From Candidatus Nitrosopumilus sp. (lineage in GTDB: Archaea; Thermoproteota; Nitrososphaeria; Nitrososphaerales; Nitrosopumilaceae), in NCBI GenBank assembly GCA_016784625.1, contig JADHUF010000026.1, forward strand, positions 1 to 13,731: a DNA stretch of 13,731 nt, read 5' to 3'. This document shows, piece after piece, positions 5,056-12,255 of this stretch (positions are counted from its first letter, which is position 1; each line of letters opens with the position of its first letter). A program made the position numbers and the translations under genes. The notes under the pieces are model-generated. The model did no database searches, was not told the origin of the DNA, and saw only the letters and a list, made by a program, of their open reading frames with translations.

Positions 5056-7245
5056 TTGAAAGTAGCAATAGTATACAACAAACAATCTATTGATGAAAAA
5101 GATGTTATCAATGTTTTTGGAATGAAGACAAAAGAATTCTATAATGAAAAAACTGTTGAAAAAGTTGCAAAGTCATTAGAAAAAGGTGGACATTCAGTTA
5201 GTGTGGTTGGAGGTGGCATGAACATTATTGAAGAAATGAAGAACTTTATGCCACGAGTTGTTTCAGGTGATAGACCTGGAATGGTCTTTAACATGGCATA
5301 TGGAATTCAGGGACAGAATCGTTACACACATGTTCCTGCAATGCTTGAAATGCTTGGAATTCCTTATGTTGGCTCTGGCCCTGAAGCTCATGCTGTAGTA
5401 CAAGATAAAGTAATGACAAAGATTGTACTACAAAAAAATAATATCCCGACTCCTGGATTCTGGGTATTTTCTACTCCTGATGATACATTTGATGATTTGA
5501 TTTTCCCTGTAATTGTAAAGCCAAAAATGGAATCAACATCAATGGGTATGAAAGTTGTGTATAACTGGGATGATCTTAAAGTAGCAGTAGCTGAACAAAT
5601 TGAAAAATTTTCTCAAGAGATTCTAGTTGAGCAGTTTATTCCAGGAAGAGAATTCGCAGTAGGTCTATTGGGTAATGGTGCAAATTTAGAAATTTTACCA
5701 ATTGTTGAAATTGATCTTGCAGGTGATCCAAATAAAATACAAACAAAAACAGACAAAATAGAAACACCACTTGAGAAAATATGTCCAGCAAAACTAACTG
5801 AAGAACAAATAAATGAAATCCAAAGAATATCTTTACTATCATTTAAAAAATTAGGACTAAATGATTTTGCTCGTGTTGATCTTAGAATGGATAAAGATGG
5901 AAATGTCTATATTTTAGAATTAAATTCAATGGCAAGTCTTGGACTAACTGGCTCTTTTGTACATGCAGCTACCACAGCTGGTTATTCTTATGATACACTG
6001 ATTAACAAAATTTTAGATACTGCATCTTTACGCTATTTTGGAGAGTCTTATCTACATCCAAATGAGATGTCCACTGAACAAATTGAATCTCAACCACTAC
6101 GTTCTGTATTACGTAGTTATCTGAGAAGTCATCTTTCTACTAATGAAAAACTCCTAGAACAGTTTGTCAATGTAAACTCTAGTGTCAGAAATATTGATAA
6201 TGTAAATAGATTAGGAAAAATGACCTCAAAACGTCTTGAACACTTGGGATTTACGTCTCATGAATATTATGAGTTTGATGTAGGAAATATGATTTATCTG
6301 AAAAATCATGATTCGGATTCTAATGATGTCTTACTTTTGAGCCATTTAGATACTTGGTATGATAATCAAGATTTTGCTCCATTTTACAAAGTAGGAAGTA
6401 AGCTATTTGGTTCTGGAATTGCTGAAAGTAAGGGTGGATTGATAGTTATGCTTTCTGCCTTGAAATCTCTCAGATTTGCAAGAAAACTCAAAAAAATAAA
6501 GTGTGGAATTTTACTTATTTCAGATGACTCGCTAGGTGGAAGATTTAGTAAAAAACTACTAAACGATGTTTCAAATAATTCTAAACATATTATTGAACTA
6601 AAGTGGGGTACTCCAAATGGTGGAGTTGCAACTACATGCTCTGGTGTTAGTAGGTATCACATTGATATGATTCATGTTAGACGACCAGATGAGACAATCA
6701 AAGAAGTAATTCCAGATATGTGTAGAATGGTACTTGCTTGGAAGAAAATATCTTATGATCATACTGATTCCAGAATAACTATTAGTGATTTTACTGCAAA
6801 GGCTTCTTTTGGACAATCTCCTGAATATGGGAAATTATCCTTAGAATCTAGATATGCAAGTCTTGATCAAGGAAAACAGTTTGATTATGAAATAAGAAAG
6901 ATTGCAAAGAAGAAGAAGGATTCAAGAATTGATGTACATGTTGTAAAAGAAGTTACAAGAAATCCTGTGGAGAAAACAAAAAAAAGTGAACAATTCTATG
7001 ACATAATTCAGAAATTAGCAAATCAAGCAGAAATTAAAATCAAACCAAACCATCGTTTTGCAACATCTAGTTTATGTGATGTTTCTGGAGAGAAATACAT
7101 GATTGGTTCCATGGGGCCAATTGGAGGAGATTATAGAACTCCAAATGAACATATTTTTCGTGATAGTCTAATTGATAGAGGTGTACTTTTAGCATTAACT
7201 ATTAACAAATGTTCCAAGCTTTCAGGTGATTCTAACAAAAAATGA
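5056..7245 (+). CDS. ATP-grasp ligase (D-Ala-D-Ala ligase type) fused to M20-peptidase-like domain
   Basis: A 729-residue two-domain protein. Residues 1-325 form an ATP-grasp ligase of the D-Ala-D-Ala ligase type: MKVAIVYN start, K118 and K155 (VIVKP) as likely ATP ligands, LVEQFIPGREF at 190-200, FARVDLR at 271-277 and metal-binding ELN at 288-290. The family joins a carboxylate to an amine via an acyl-phosphate. The loop after the ELN differs from the classic TLPG of D-Ala ligases, so the substrate is probably different. Residues about 345-729 resemble M20 peptidases. The HxD pair (H430, D432) and E514 remain, but the bridging Asp is E457, the usual Glu-Glu pair is D491-S492 and the terminal His is R694. 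The start is TTG; an in-frame TAG at 5035 rules out a longer form. The stop overlaps the next gene by 4 nt (ATGA). Confidence 0.88.
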   Translation: MKVAIVYNKQSIDEKDVINVFGMKTKEFYNEKTVEKVAKSLEKGGHSVSVVGGGMNIIEEMKNFMPRVVSGDRPGMVFNMAYGIQGQNRYTHVPAMLEMLGIPYVGSGPEAHAVVQDKVMTKIVLQKNNIPTPGFWVFSTPDDTFDDLIFPVIVKPKMESTSMGMKVVYNWDDLKVAVAEQIEKFSQEILVEQFIPGREFAVGLLGNGANLEILPIVEIDLAGDPNKIQTKTDKIETPLEKICPAKLTEEQINEIQRISLLSFKKLGLNDFARVDLRMDKDGNVYILELNSMASLGLTGSFVHAATTAGYSYDTLINKILDTASLRYFGESYLHPNEMSTEQIESQPLRSVLRSYLRSHLSTNEKLLEQFVNVNSSVRNIDNVNRLGKMTSKRLEHLGFTSHEYYEFDVGNMIYLKNHDSDSNDVLLLSHLDTWYDNQDFAPFYKVGSKLFGSGIAESKGGLIVMLSALKSLRFARKLKKIKCGILLISDDSLGGRFSKKLLNDVSNNSKHIIELKWGTPNGGVATTCSGVSRYHIDMIHVRRPDETIKEVIPDMCRMVLAWKKISYDHTDSRITISDFTAKASFGQSPEYGKLSLESRYASLDQGKQFDYEIRKIAKKKKDSRIDVHVVKEVTRNPVEKTKKSEQFYDIIQKLANQAEIKIKPNHRFATSSLCDVSGEKYMIGSMGPIGGDYRTPNEHIFRDSLIDRGVLLALTINKCSKLSGDSNKK

Positions 7246-8873
7246 ATCTTGAAAAAATAGAAAATTCTTTCTCAGCCACATCTAACAAAAAATGCTCTGT
7301 TGCAAAAAAGGGGATGGTATCAAGTGCATTTCCTGATGCCACAAAAGCAGGAGTTGAGATGCTCAAAAAAGGAGGAAACGCAGTAGATGCGGCATGTGCT
7401 ACTGCTTTGGCATTAGGCGTATGTGAACCTCAAGCCTCAGGACTTGGTGGACAATCTATGGGGATTATTCATATTAATGGAAAATCATATGCAATTGATG
7501 GTTCTAGTCGTTCTCCATCATTAGCTCATTCCTCAATTTATGCCCACAAGAAAAATCGTCGTCTAGGATACAAAGCAACTACAGTTCCAAGTACTCTTTC
7601 AGTGATTGGATTTTTGCATGAAAGATATGGCACACTAGAATGGCAAAAGATAGTTGCACCATCAATACACATTGCCAAAAAAGGATACAAAATTACTCAA
7701 CTTCAACATGACTTGCAAGAAAGAGAACTAGATAACTTTCTTTCAATTAAATCAAAGTCTGGTGCAAAATATTTCTTAAAAGATGGACTAGTTCCATATG
7801 ATGTAGGAGATAGATTCATTCAAGAAGATCTATCTGAAACACTTACTGAAATTTCAAAATATGGATATACTATTTTCTATCAAGGCTCAATTGCTAAAGC
7901 AATTACGCAAGACATGAAAATTAATCATGGATTAATTCAAGAAGAGGATTTAGCATACATTCCTGAACCATTAATACGAAAACCAATTAGTAGAAAATAT
8001 CGACATGTAACAATTACAACTTTGCCACCACCTGCGGCTGGAAGAACATTACTACTTACATTGATGATGTTAAATCACCTTCCATCCAAGTTTTTGCGTA
8101 GCTCAAAACCAAGCTCATATCACTTTGTTTCTGAGACATTCAGAAAGGCATTCCTGCATAGAATACAACGACCGTTTAATCGACACACATATAATCAAAT
8201 TGAGGAAAAATTCCATCTCCAAAGATCTTTTGCAAAACAACTGGCTGACTCTATCCATAATTCTATGGATGCTACTTTACCTATGATTGATCCTGATTTT
8301 GGTGGAGAAGACACTACTCATCTTTCAACTATGGATAATGAAGGAAATGCAGTAGGTATAACTCAGTCAATAGAGCTTGCCTATGGCTCAAAAGCCGCAG
8401 CTGATGGTTTAGGATTTTTGTACAACAATTACATGTCTGCATTTGAATTTACTAATCCTAATCATCCATTTTATATCAGGCCAAATTCAATTCCATGGAC
8501 TTCAGTTTCTCCTGCTTTAGTCTTTAATAATTCAAAACTTTGGATGGTACTTGGTAGTCCAGGAAGCCAGAGAATTTTTTCCACAGTAACACAATTTCTT
8601 TCAAGAATAATTGATGGAGATCTTCCAATGAATGTTGCAATTGAAAAACCTAGATTTCATTGTTCAATTAATGGTACTGTAAGTATAGAAGAAGGAGGAT
8701 TTCGTAGTGAAATACTAGACTATCTAAAAGAAATGGGATATAATGTTACTATAAAAGACAGATATTCATTTTATCATGGAGCTATTCATGCAGTAATGAA
8801 ATTACAAACACAACCTGGCTTTCATGGTGTAGCTGAAGTAAGACGTGATGGAACAGCAGAAGGATTGAATTGA
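7242..8873 (+). CDS. Gamma-glutamyltransferase-family Ntn hydrolase, atypical substrate pocket
   Basis: A 543-residue GGT-fold proenzyme. The N-terminal signature KGGNAVDAA lies at 42-50. Self-cleavage is expected before the nucleophile T358 (EDTTHLS), followed by GSPGSQRIF at 438-446. Against E. coli GGT, the carboxylate-binding Arg is kept (R90, for R114), and S462/S463 correspond to T420/S421. Residues holding the glutamyl alpha-amino group are changed: N411 to E378, Q430 to Y397, D433 to A400. It may therefore act as an acylase or amidase on something other than an ordinary gamma-glutamyl compound. There is no signal peptide, unlike most bacterial GGTs, so it is probably cytosolic. It overlaps both neighbours by 4 nt and should be translated together with them. 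Confidence 0.88.
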   Translation: MNLEKIENSFSATSNKKCSVAKKGMVSSAFPDATKAGVEMLKKGGNAVDAACATALALGVCEPQASGLGGQSMGIIHINGKSYAIDGSSRSPSLAHSSIYAHKKNRRLGYKATTVPSTLSVIGFLHERYGTLEWQKIVAPSIHIAKKGYKITQLQHDLQERELDNFLSIKSKSGAKYFLKDGLVPYDVGDRFIQEDLSETLTEISKYGYTIFYQGSIAKAITQDMKINHGLIQEEDLAYIPEPLIRKPISRKYRHVTITTLPPPAAGRTLLLTLMMLNHLPSKFLRSSKPSSYHFVSETFRKAFLHRIQRPFNRHTYNQIEEKFHLQRSFAKQLADSIHNSMDATLPMIDPDFGGEDTTHLSTMDNEGNAVGITQSIELAYGSKAAADGLGFLYNNYMSAFEFTNPNHPFYIRPNSIPWTSVSPALVFNNSKLWMVLGSPGSQRIFSTVTQFLSRIIDGDLPMNVAIEKPRFHCSINGTVSIEEGGFRSEILDYLKEMGYNVTIKDRYSFYHGAIHAVMKLQTQPGFHGVAEVRRDGTAEGLN

Positions 8874-9649
8874 GCAAATTACCTATTTTATTATCAATTC
8901 CACATGGTGGAACAAAAAAACCTGAAGAACTTGATGGACATTTATCCATTACAAACAAAGACTTGTTTGATGACTCTGATCCTTTTGTAATAGAACTGTA
9001 TGATTTGAAAGATAAAGTTCAGCATGTAATTAAAACAGATATTGCAAGAGCATTTGTAGATCTTAATCGTTCATTACAAGACATGCCTCCAAACAATCCT
9101 GATGGATTGATTAAGAGTAAAACCTGCTATGATAAACCAATCTACACTACTGGAAAAGAACCAGATGATTCACTTGCAAATATGCTCATTGAATTATACT
9201 ATCTTCCATATCATAGAAATATTCAAAAAAGCATCAAGGAGTTGGATTTACAATTATGCTTGGATTGTCATTCAATGGCATCAACTGCTCCATTTTTCTC
9301 TCCTGATAAAAATAATTCAAAAAGACCAATGTTTTGTCTATCTAATCAAGATGGAAAAACATCTTCTAATGAAATGATTGAGATTTTAGCTGATTGTATT
9401 GCTGAATCATTTTTAATTGACAGAAATGATATTTCTCTAAATGAGCCATTTCATGGTGGACATATCACTAAAACCTATGGTAACAATCCTATTCCTTGGA
9501 TTCAAGTTGAGATGAATCGTAGTTTGTATTTATCTGAACCGTGGTTTGATAAAGAAACTTTGTCAATGGATGATCAAAGATTAAAAGATCTAAATCACAT
9601 GTTTGCAAATACAATTGATCTTTTCTTTTCAAAACTCTTCTGCATCTAA
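8870..9649 (+). CDS. N-formylglutamate amidohydrolase family protein
   Basis: A 259-residue protein with the family's motifs in order: SIPHGG (9-14), DIARAFVDLNR (57-67), LDCHSM (131-136, with D132 and H134 as probable zinc ligands), GGHITKTYG (196-204) and QVEMNRSLYL (212-221). The founding enzyme (HutG type) removes formate from N-formyl-L-glutamate in histidine breakdown. No other histidine-degradation gene is nearby, so a different acylated amino acid or amide is more likely here. The start is TTG, overlapping the previous TGA as TTGA, which implies translational coupling. With the ATP-grasp and GGT-like proteins it forms a make-and-hydrolyse set for amide bonds. The exact substrate cannot be read from the sequence. 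Confidence 0.87.
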   Translation: MSKLPILLSIPHGGTKKPEELDGHLSITNKDLFDDSDPFVIELYDLKDKVQHVIKTDIARAFVDLNRSLQDMPPNNPDGLIKSKTCYDKPIYTTGKEPDDSLANMLIELYYLPYHRNIQKSIKELDLQLCLDCHSMASTAPFFSPDKNNSKRPMFCLSNQDGKTSSNEMIEILADCIAESFLIDRNDISLNEPFHGGHITKTYGNNPIPWIQVEMNRSLYLSEPWFDKETLSMDDQRLKDLNHMFANTIDLFFSKLFCI

Positions 9650-9749
9650 CTGTAAAATTGAACATGGATTTAAAAGACCAGCAAGGTAAGATCCTTGAAT
9701 TAGTTTTAGAATATTAAATTAAAAATGAGATTGAATGTATCGTATTGGA

Positions 9750-10085
9750 CTATGTTACTTTTTCTTTAGTACCAATTTTGTATGCTTCTTCAATGGTCGA
9801 TACAAAGATCATGCCATCTCCTTTCGAACCAGTATGAGTCACATCTATAATTGCAGATACCACAGTATCTAACTTTGAATCATTAACTACGGTAGTTATG
9901 GTATCAATTCTATTATAGCCAGCAATGAATTTTGCAGTTCCTCGTGCTCCTCCAACCATTGGTCTGTCACCAGCACCTTTACCTCTACTTTCTACTACTG
10001 TAACACCTTGTGCTCCAGCTTTTAAAATACTATCAACTACATCAGCTCGCTTCATACTTGGTATCATAGCGTCAATTCTTTTCAT
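9750..10085 (-). CDS. Divergent PII-type (GlnB/GlnK-like) signalling protein
   Basis: A 111-residue protein with the PII ferredoxin-like fold. It starts MKRIDAMIP, has the QGVTVVESRGKG entry to the T-loop (26-37), and carries TGSKGDGMIFV at 85-95. True PII proteins sense ATP/ADP and 2-oxoglutarate and control nitrogen uptake and assimilation. Several E. coli GlnB ligands are missing: Q39 is G39, K90 is M92, R101/R103 are K103/G105, and the modified T-loop Tyr51 is absent. The T-loop seems about two residues longer (GDRPMVGGARGTAKF). It may bind a different nucleotide or none. No ammonium transporter gene is visible in the window. A TATA-like box about 28 bp upstream suggests a leaderless transcript. 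Confidence 0.85.
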   Translation of the reverse strand: MKRIDAMIPSMKRADVVDSILKAGAQGVTVVESRGKGAGDRPMVGGARGTAKFIAGYNRIDTITTVVNDSKLDTVVSAIIDVTHTGSKGDGMIFVSTIEEAYKIGTKEKVT

Positions 10086-10109
10086 AATATTTCCATCAAA
10101 AGCATACCC

Positions 10110-10117
10110 TATAAAAC
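10110..10117 (-). promoter_or_regulatory. Likely TATA box of the PII-like gene
   Basis: The minus-strand GTTTTATA is centred 28 bp before the ATG at 10085, as expected for a leaderless archaeal transcript. No Shine-Dalgarno is seen before this ATG, which agrees with that reading. Confidence 0.5.
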
Positions 10118-10164
10118 AATTTTGTAATTATCATTTTTAATAAGTAGAAATTTTAATTATAAAA

Positions 10165-10180
10165 AAATCATTAATGATTT
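10165..10180. repeat. Perfect 16-bp palindrome
   Basis: AAATCATTAATGATTT reads the same on both strands. It lies 13 bp beyond the stop of the 118-residue gene and about 80 bp upstream of the PII-like start, in a very AT-rich gap. It could be an operator for the PII-like gene or part of a transcript end. Neither is proven. Confidence 0.5.
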
Positions 10181-10193
10181 AACAATTGATTTA

Positions 10194-10550
10194 TTATAAA
10201 TCTCTAAAATCCATTAATTTTAAGAGTAATTTTTCATGATCAACTTCATGCTCCGTACTAAGTAAAATAATAGATCCATCTTTTAGTTCCATTACTATTC
10301 TTTTTACCAGTCCATACATGGTTACTGAATAAATTGGGTCACCAATTCCTGAAGAAAGTAATTCTTTGCGTTCTTTCCATCTTTTAGATGCTTGTTTCAG
10401 TGATTGGGTAGTTTTCTTTTCATCAATGTAAGGTTTGATATCTTTTCGATATGAACAATAAAGTTCATTATTTCTATAAATTCCTACAAAACGAATCAAA
10501 GGATCAATTTGAAAAATTTGTTCGGAGATAGAGCTAGAAAGTAAACTCAA
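10194..10550 (-). CDS. Small protein of unknown function (possibly thaumarchaeal DUF6659-like)
   Basis: A 118-residue soluble protein without a signal peptide. Predicted order is a helix (about 5-14), two strands around FVGIYRNNELYCSY (21-34), a long basic helix (about 48-66), then strands around IYSVTMYGLVKRIVMEL and SIILLSTEH, and a final helix. This layout would suit a profilin- or roadblock-like small domain, an impression rather than a match. It reminds me of a thaumarchaeal DUF family often written as DUF6659, from memory only. The start is TTG; GAGG (minus strand, 10562-10559) eight bases upstream supports it, and no in-frame ATG lies nearby. It sits between the CBS and PII-like genes on the same strand. 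Confidence 0.65.
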   Translation of the reverse strand: MSLLSSSISEQIFQIDPLIRFVGIYRNNELYCSYRKDIKPYIDEKKTTQSLKQASKRWKERKELLSSGIGDPIYSVTMYGLVKRIVMELKDGSIILLSTEHEVDHEKLLLKLMDFRDL

Positions 10551-10604
10551 GTTAGTATCCTCACATAATATGATAGCATCAGAACCTCTTAAATTATTCT
10601 ATTT

Positions 10605-11066
10605 TTAGTTATAAGGACTGTAATTTACAAAAATTTTTGCGACTGAATGAAAGTACATATCTCGCATATCATCTTCTACGCATACTGCTAGTAAATTAAC
10701 AATATCTGTTGCAGTAATCATTCCAACAACATTTTCATTATCAATAACAGGTAATTTTCTTATTCCTCTATCATGCATTAAATCAGCTGCAATTCTCACA
10801 GATTCATCAGAATTTATTGAAAACAGTGGAGACGACATGATTTGTTTTACAGGTGATGTAAGCGGATATGCATGAGCTGCTGCCTTTACTGCAAAGTCTC
10901 TATCAGTAACAATTCCTATTGGAATATTGTTTTCCATTACAATAACTGCTCCAACTTTGGTATCCTCCATCATTTTTGCGGCTTCATTGATTGTTAATGA
11001 GGCATCCACAGAAACTACAGATTTAGTCATAACATCAGCAATAGTGATAGTTTTTGCATTTTCCAT
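10605..11066 (-). CDS. Two-CBS-domain protein
   Basis: A 153-residue protein with a pair of CBS domains: the first at about 11-65 ending GIVTDRDF (51-58), the second at about 75-128 ending GMITATDIV (115-123). A CBS pair forms one Bateman module, which usually senses adenine nucleotides or similar ligands. No catalytic or transport domain is attached, so it should act as a separate sensor or regulator. The tail EDDMRDMYFHSVAKI to SPYN, after the second CBS, recalls other thaumarchaeal CBS proteins. It is divergent from the UspA gene at 11182; the gap carries an inverted repeat and direct repeats. Confidence 0.9.
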   Translation of the reverse strand: MENAKTITIADVMTKSVVSVDASLTINEAAKMMEDTKVGAVIVMENNIPIGIVTDRDFAVKAAAHAYPLTSPVKQIMSSPLFSINSDESVRIAADLMHDRGIRKLPVIDNENVVGMITATDIVNLLAVCVEDDMRDMYFHSVAKIFVNYSPYN

Positions 11067-11095
11067 TTTACAAATACATTATATCCAATTAGATA

Positions 11096-11120
11096 TTTGA
11101 TAGTCTTCTAGAATATCAAA
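11096..11120. repeat. Inverted repeat between divergent CBS and UspA genes
   Basis: TTTGATA (11096-11102) and TATCAAA (11114-11120) are exact reverse complements separated by 11 bp. The octamer GAATATCA also occurs twice in direct orientation, at 11111-11118 and 11124-11131, 13 bp apart. The position between divergent promoters fits a regulator site acting on both genes. Confidence 0.45.
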
Positions 11121-11152
11121 ACTGAATATCATACTAGATAATCTCACTTGAC

Positions 11153-11163
11153 TTTAAATTAAA
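11153..11163 (+). promoter_or_regulatory. Likely TATA box of the first UspA gene
   Basis: TTTAAATTAAA is centred about 25 bp upstream of the ATG at 11182. No Shine-Dalgarno precedes that ATG, so a leaderless transcript is likely. Confidence 0.5.
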
Positions 11164-11181
11164 AATCAGCATGTTTTCTTT

Positions 11182-11607
11182 ATGGCAATCAAAATTAAGA
11201 GAATTCTTGTTCCATTAGATGGATCTTCTAATTCTTTTCGAGGTCTTGATGTCGCTATTCATATGGCAAGAGAATCTCACGCTACTATTACTGGCCTATA
11301 TGTAGTAGGAATTGTTAAACCTAGAACTAATGAACCAATCACGCCTCTAGAAAAGATGTTTTTAGAAAATGCGCAAAAAATTATGAAAAAAGCCAAGTTA
11401 GTGGCAGCCAAAAAAGGGATTTTATTTTTTGATAGAGTATCTTATGGCGATGAGGAAAAAAGAATTGTTGATGTTGCTGAGAAGAAAAATTTTGATCTTA
11501 TCGTGATTGGTTCAAGAGGAATGGGTGCTGCAAAAGAGATATTCTTAGGCAGTACATCAAATTATGTATTACACAAATCAAAGAAACCAGTACTAATTGT
11601 AAAGTGA
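11182..11607 (+). CDS. UspA-domain universal stress protein
   Basis: A 141-residue single-domain Usp protein. It opens with IKRILVPLDGSSNS (5-18, D13 being the usual ATP-site Asp) and carries the nucleotide motif G-x2-G-x9-G-S at 110-124 (G110, G113, G123, S124), so it should belong to the ATP-binding class. These proteins dimerise and act as stress or energy-state regulators. It is the first of two tandem paralogues. A separate TATA-like box before each, with an 89-bp gap, suggests independent expression. It is divergent from the CBS gene, another likely adenine-nucleotide sensor. Confidence 0.92.
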   Translation: MAIKIKRILVPLDGSSNSFRGLDVAIHMARESHATITGLYVVGIVKPRTNEPITPLEKMFLENAQKIMKKAKLVAAKKGILFFDRVSYGDEEKRIVDVAEKKNFDLIVIGSRGMGAAKEIFLGSTSNYVLHKSKKPVLIVK

Positions 11608-11666
11608 TTCAATAGAATTAATCCAATCAGATAGTAAATTACCAGTATTGAAAATCATCATTGTTT

Positions 11667-11674
11667 TTTATATT
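11667..11674 (+). promoter_or_regulatory. Likely TATA box of the second UspA gene
   Basis: TTTATATT is centred about 27 bp upstream of the ATG at 11697, with no Shine-Dalgarno before the start. This fits an independent leaderless transcript. Confidence 0.5.
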
Positions 11675-11696
11675 GAATCGCTTTTGTTAATGCTTT

Positions 11697-12119
11697 ATGG
11701 CAAAGTTCAAAAAAATTCTAGTTCCTCTGGATGGCTCATCAAACTCAATTAGAGGATTAGATAAAGCAATTGAAATTGCAAAATCTAGTGACGCTGAAAT
11801 TACAGGATTTTACGTATTCAAATTACCTTTAGTAGCAGGAATAAAATATACACAAAAAATGAAGGATGGAGCACAAAAAAAGGCTGTAAAAGCTATAGGT
11901 CCTGCAATGAATCGCACACAAAAATCAGGGGCAGTATTCAAATACAAAACAAGTGGTGGCCATACAGGTTCTGAAATTGTTAAATTTGCTCAAAATGGGA
12001 AATTTGACATGGTTGTAATTGGTGCAAGAGGTATTGGTGGTGCAAAAGAAGCATTTCTTGGAAGCACATCAAATTATGTACTCCATAAAACAAAGGTTCC
12101 AGTATTGGTTGTAAAATAG
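11697..12119 (+). CDS. UspA-domain universal stress protein (paralogue)
   Basis: A 140-residue Usp domain, clearly a duplicate of the preceding gene. Both share ILVPLDGSSNS near the start and FLGSTSNYVLHK near the end. The ATP motif is complete: G109, G112, G122 and S123, with D12 in the first loop. The middle part (about 40-85) differs strongly between the copies, being shorter in acidic residues and richer in Lys and Gly here. That suggests different partners or regulation despite the same nucleotide site. Its own TATA-like box lies about 27 bp upstream. Confidence 0.92.
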   Translation: MAKFKKILVPLDGSSNSIRGLDKAIEIAKSSDAEITGFYVFKLPLVAGIKYTQKMKDGAQKKAVKAIGPAMNRTQKSGAVFKYKTSGGHTGSEIVKFAQNGKFDMVVIGARGIGGAKEAFLGSTSNYVLHKTKVPVLVVK

Positions 12120-12172
12120 TTCAGTGTTTTAACAGTGTCCTCTTCTAATCATAGAGACAGAATACCAATAAA

Positions 12173-12226
12173 ATGAACAAATCTAAAAAGAAATTTGAAT
12201 GCAATTCATGTGGATTTAGAAATTAA
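12173..12226 (+). other. 17-codon frame with a CxxCG zinc knuckle
   Basis: ATG to TAA encodes MNKSKKKFECNSCGFRN, which looks like the first half of a rubredoxin- or zinc-ribbon-type protein (C-x2-C-G). The second knuckle is missing, and other frames downstream do not supply it. It may be a micropeptide, a remnant or chance. Confidence 0.2.
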
Positions 12227-12255
12227 TTACAAGATAATGTTAAATGTAGTATTTT

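Noticed and set aside
5636..5842. 68-codon minus-strand frame
   Set aside because: It lies wholly inside the ATP-grasp domain, whose motifs are conserved in the plus frame.
6598..6816. 72-codon minus-strand frame
   Set aside because: Shadow of the M20-like domain, with no family features of its own.
9129..9377. 82-codon plus-strand frame
   Set aside because: Lies in another frame of the N-formylglutamate amidohydrolase family gene, across its D-x-H-S-M motif.
9664..9717. 17-codon frame after the amidohydrolase gene
   Set aside because: Too short, without motif, Shine-Dalgarno or continuation in another frame.
9925..10140. 71-codon plus-strand frame
   Set aside because: Antisense of the PII-like gene; its Pro-rich composition follows from reversed Gly codons.
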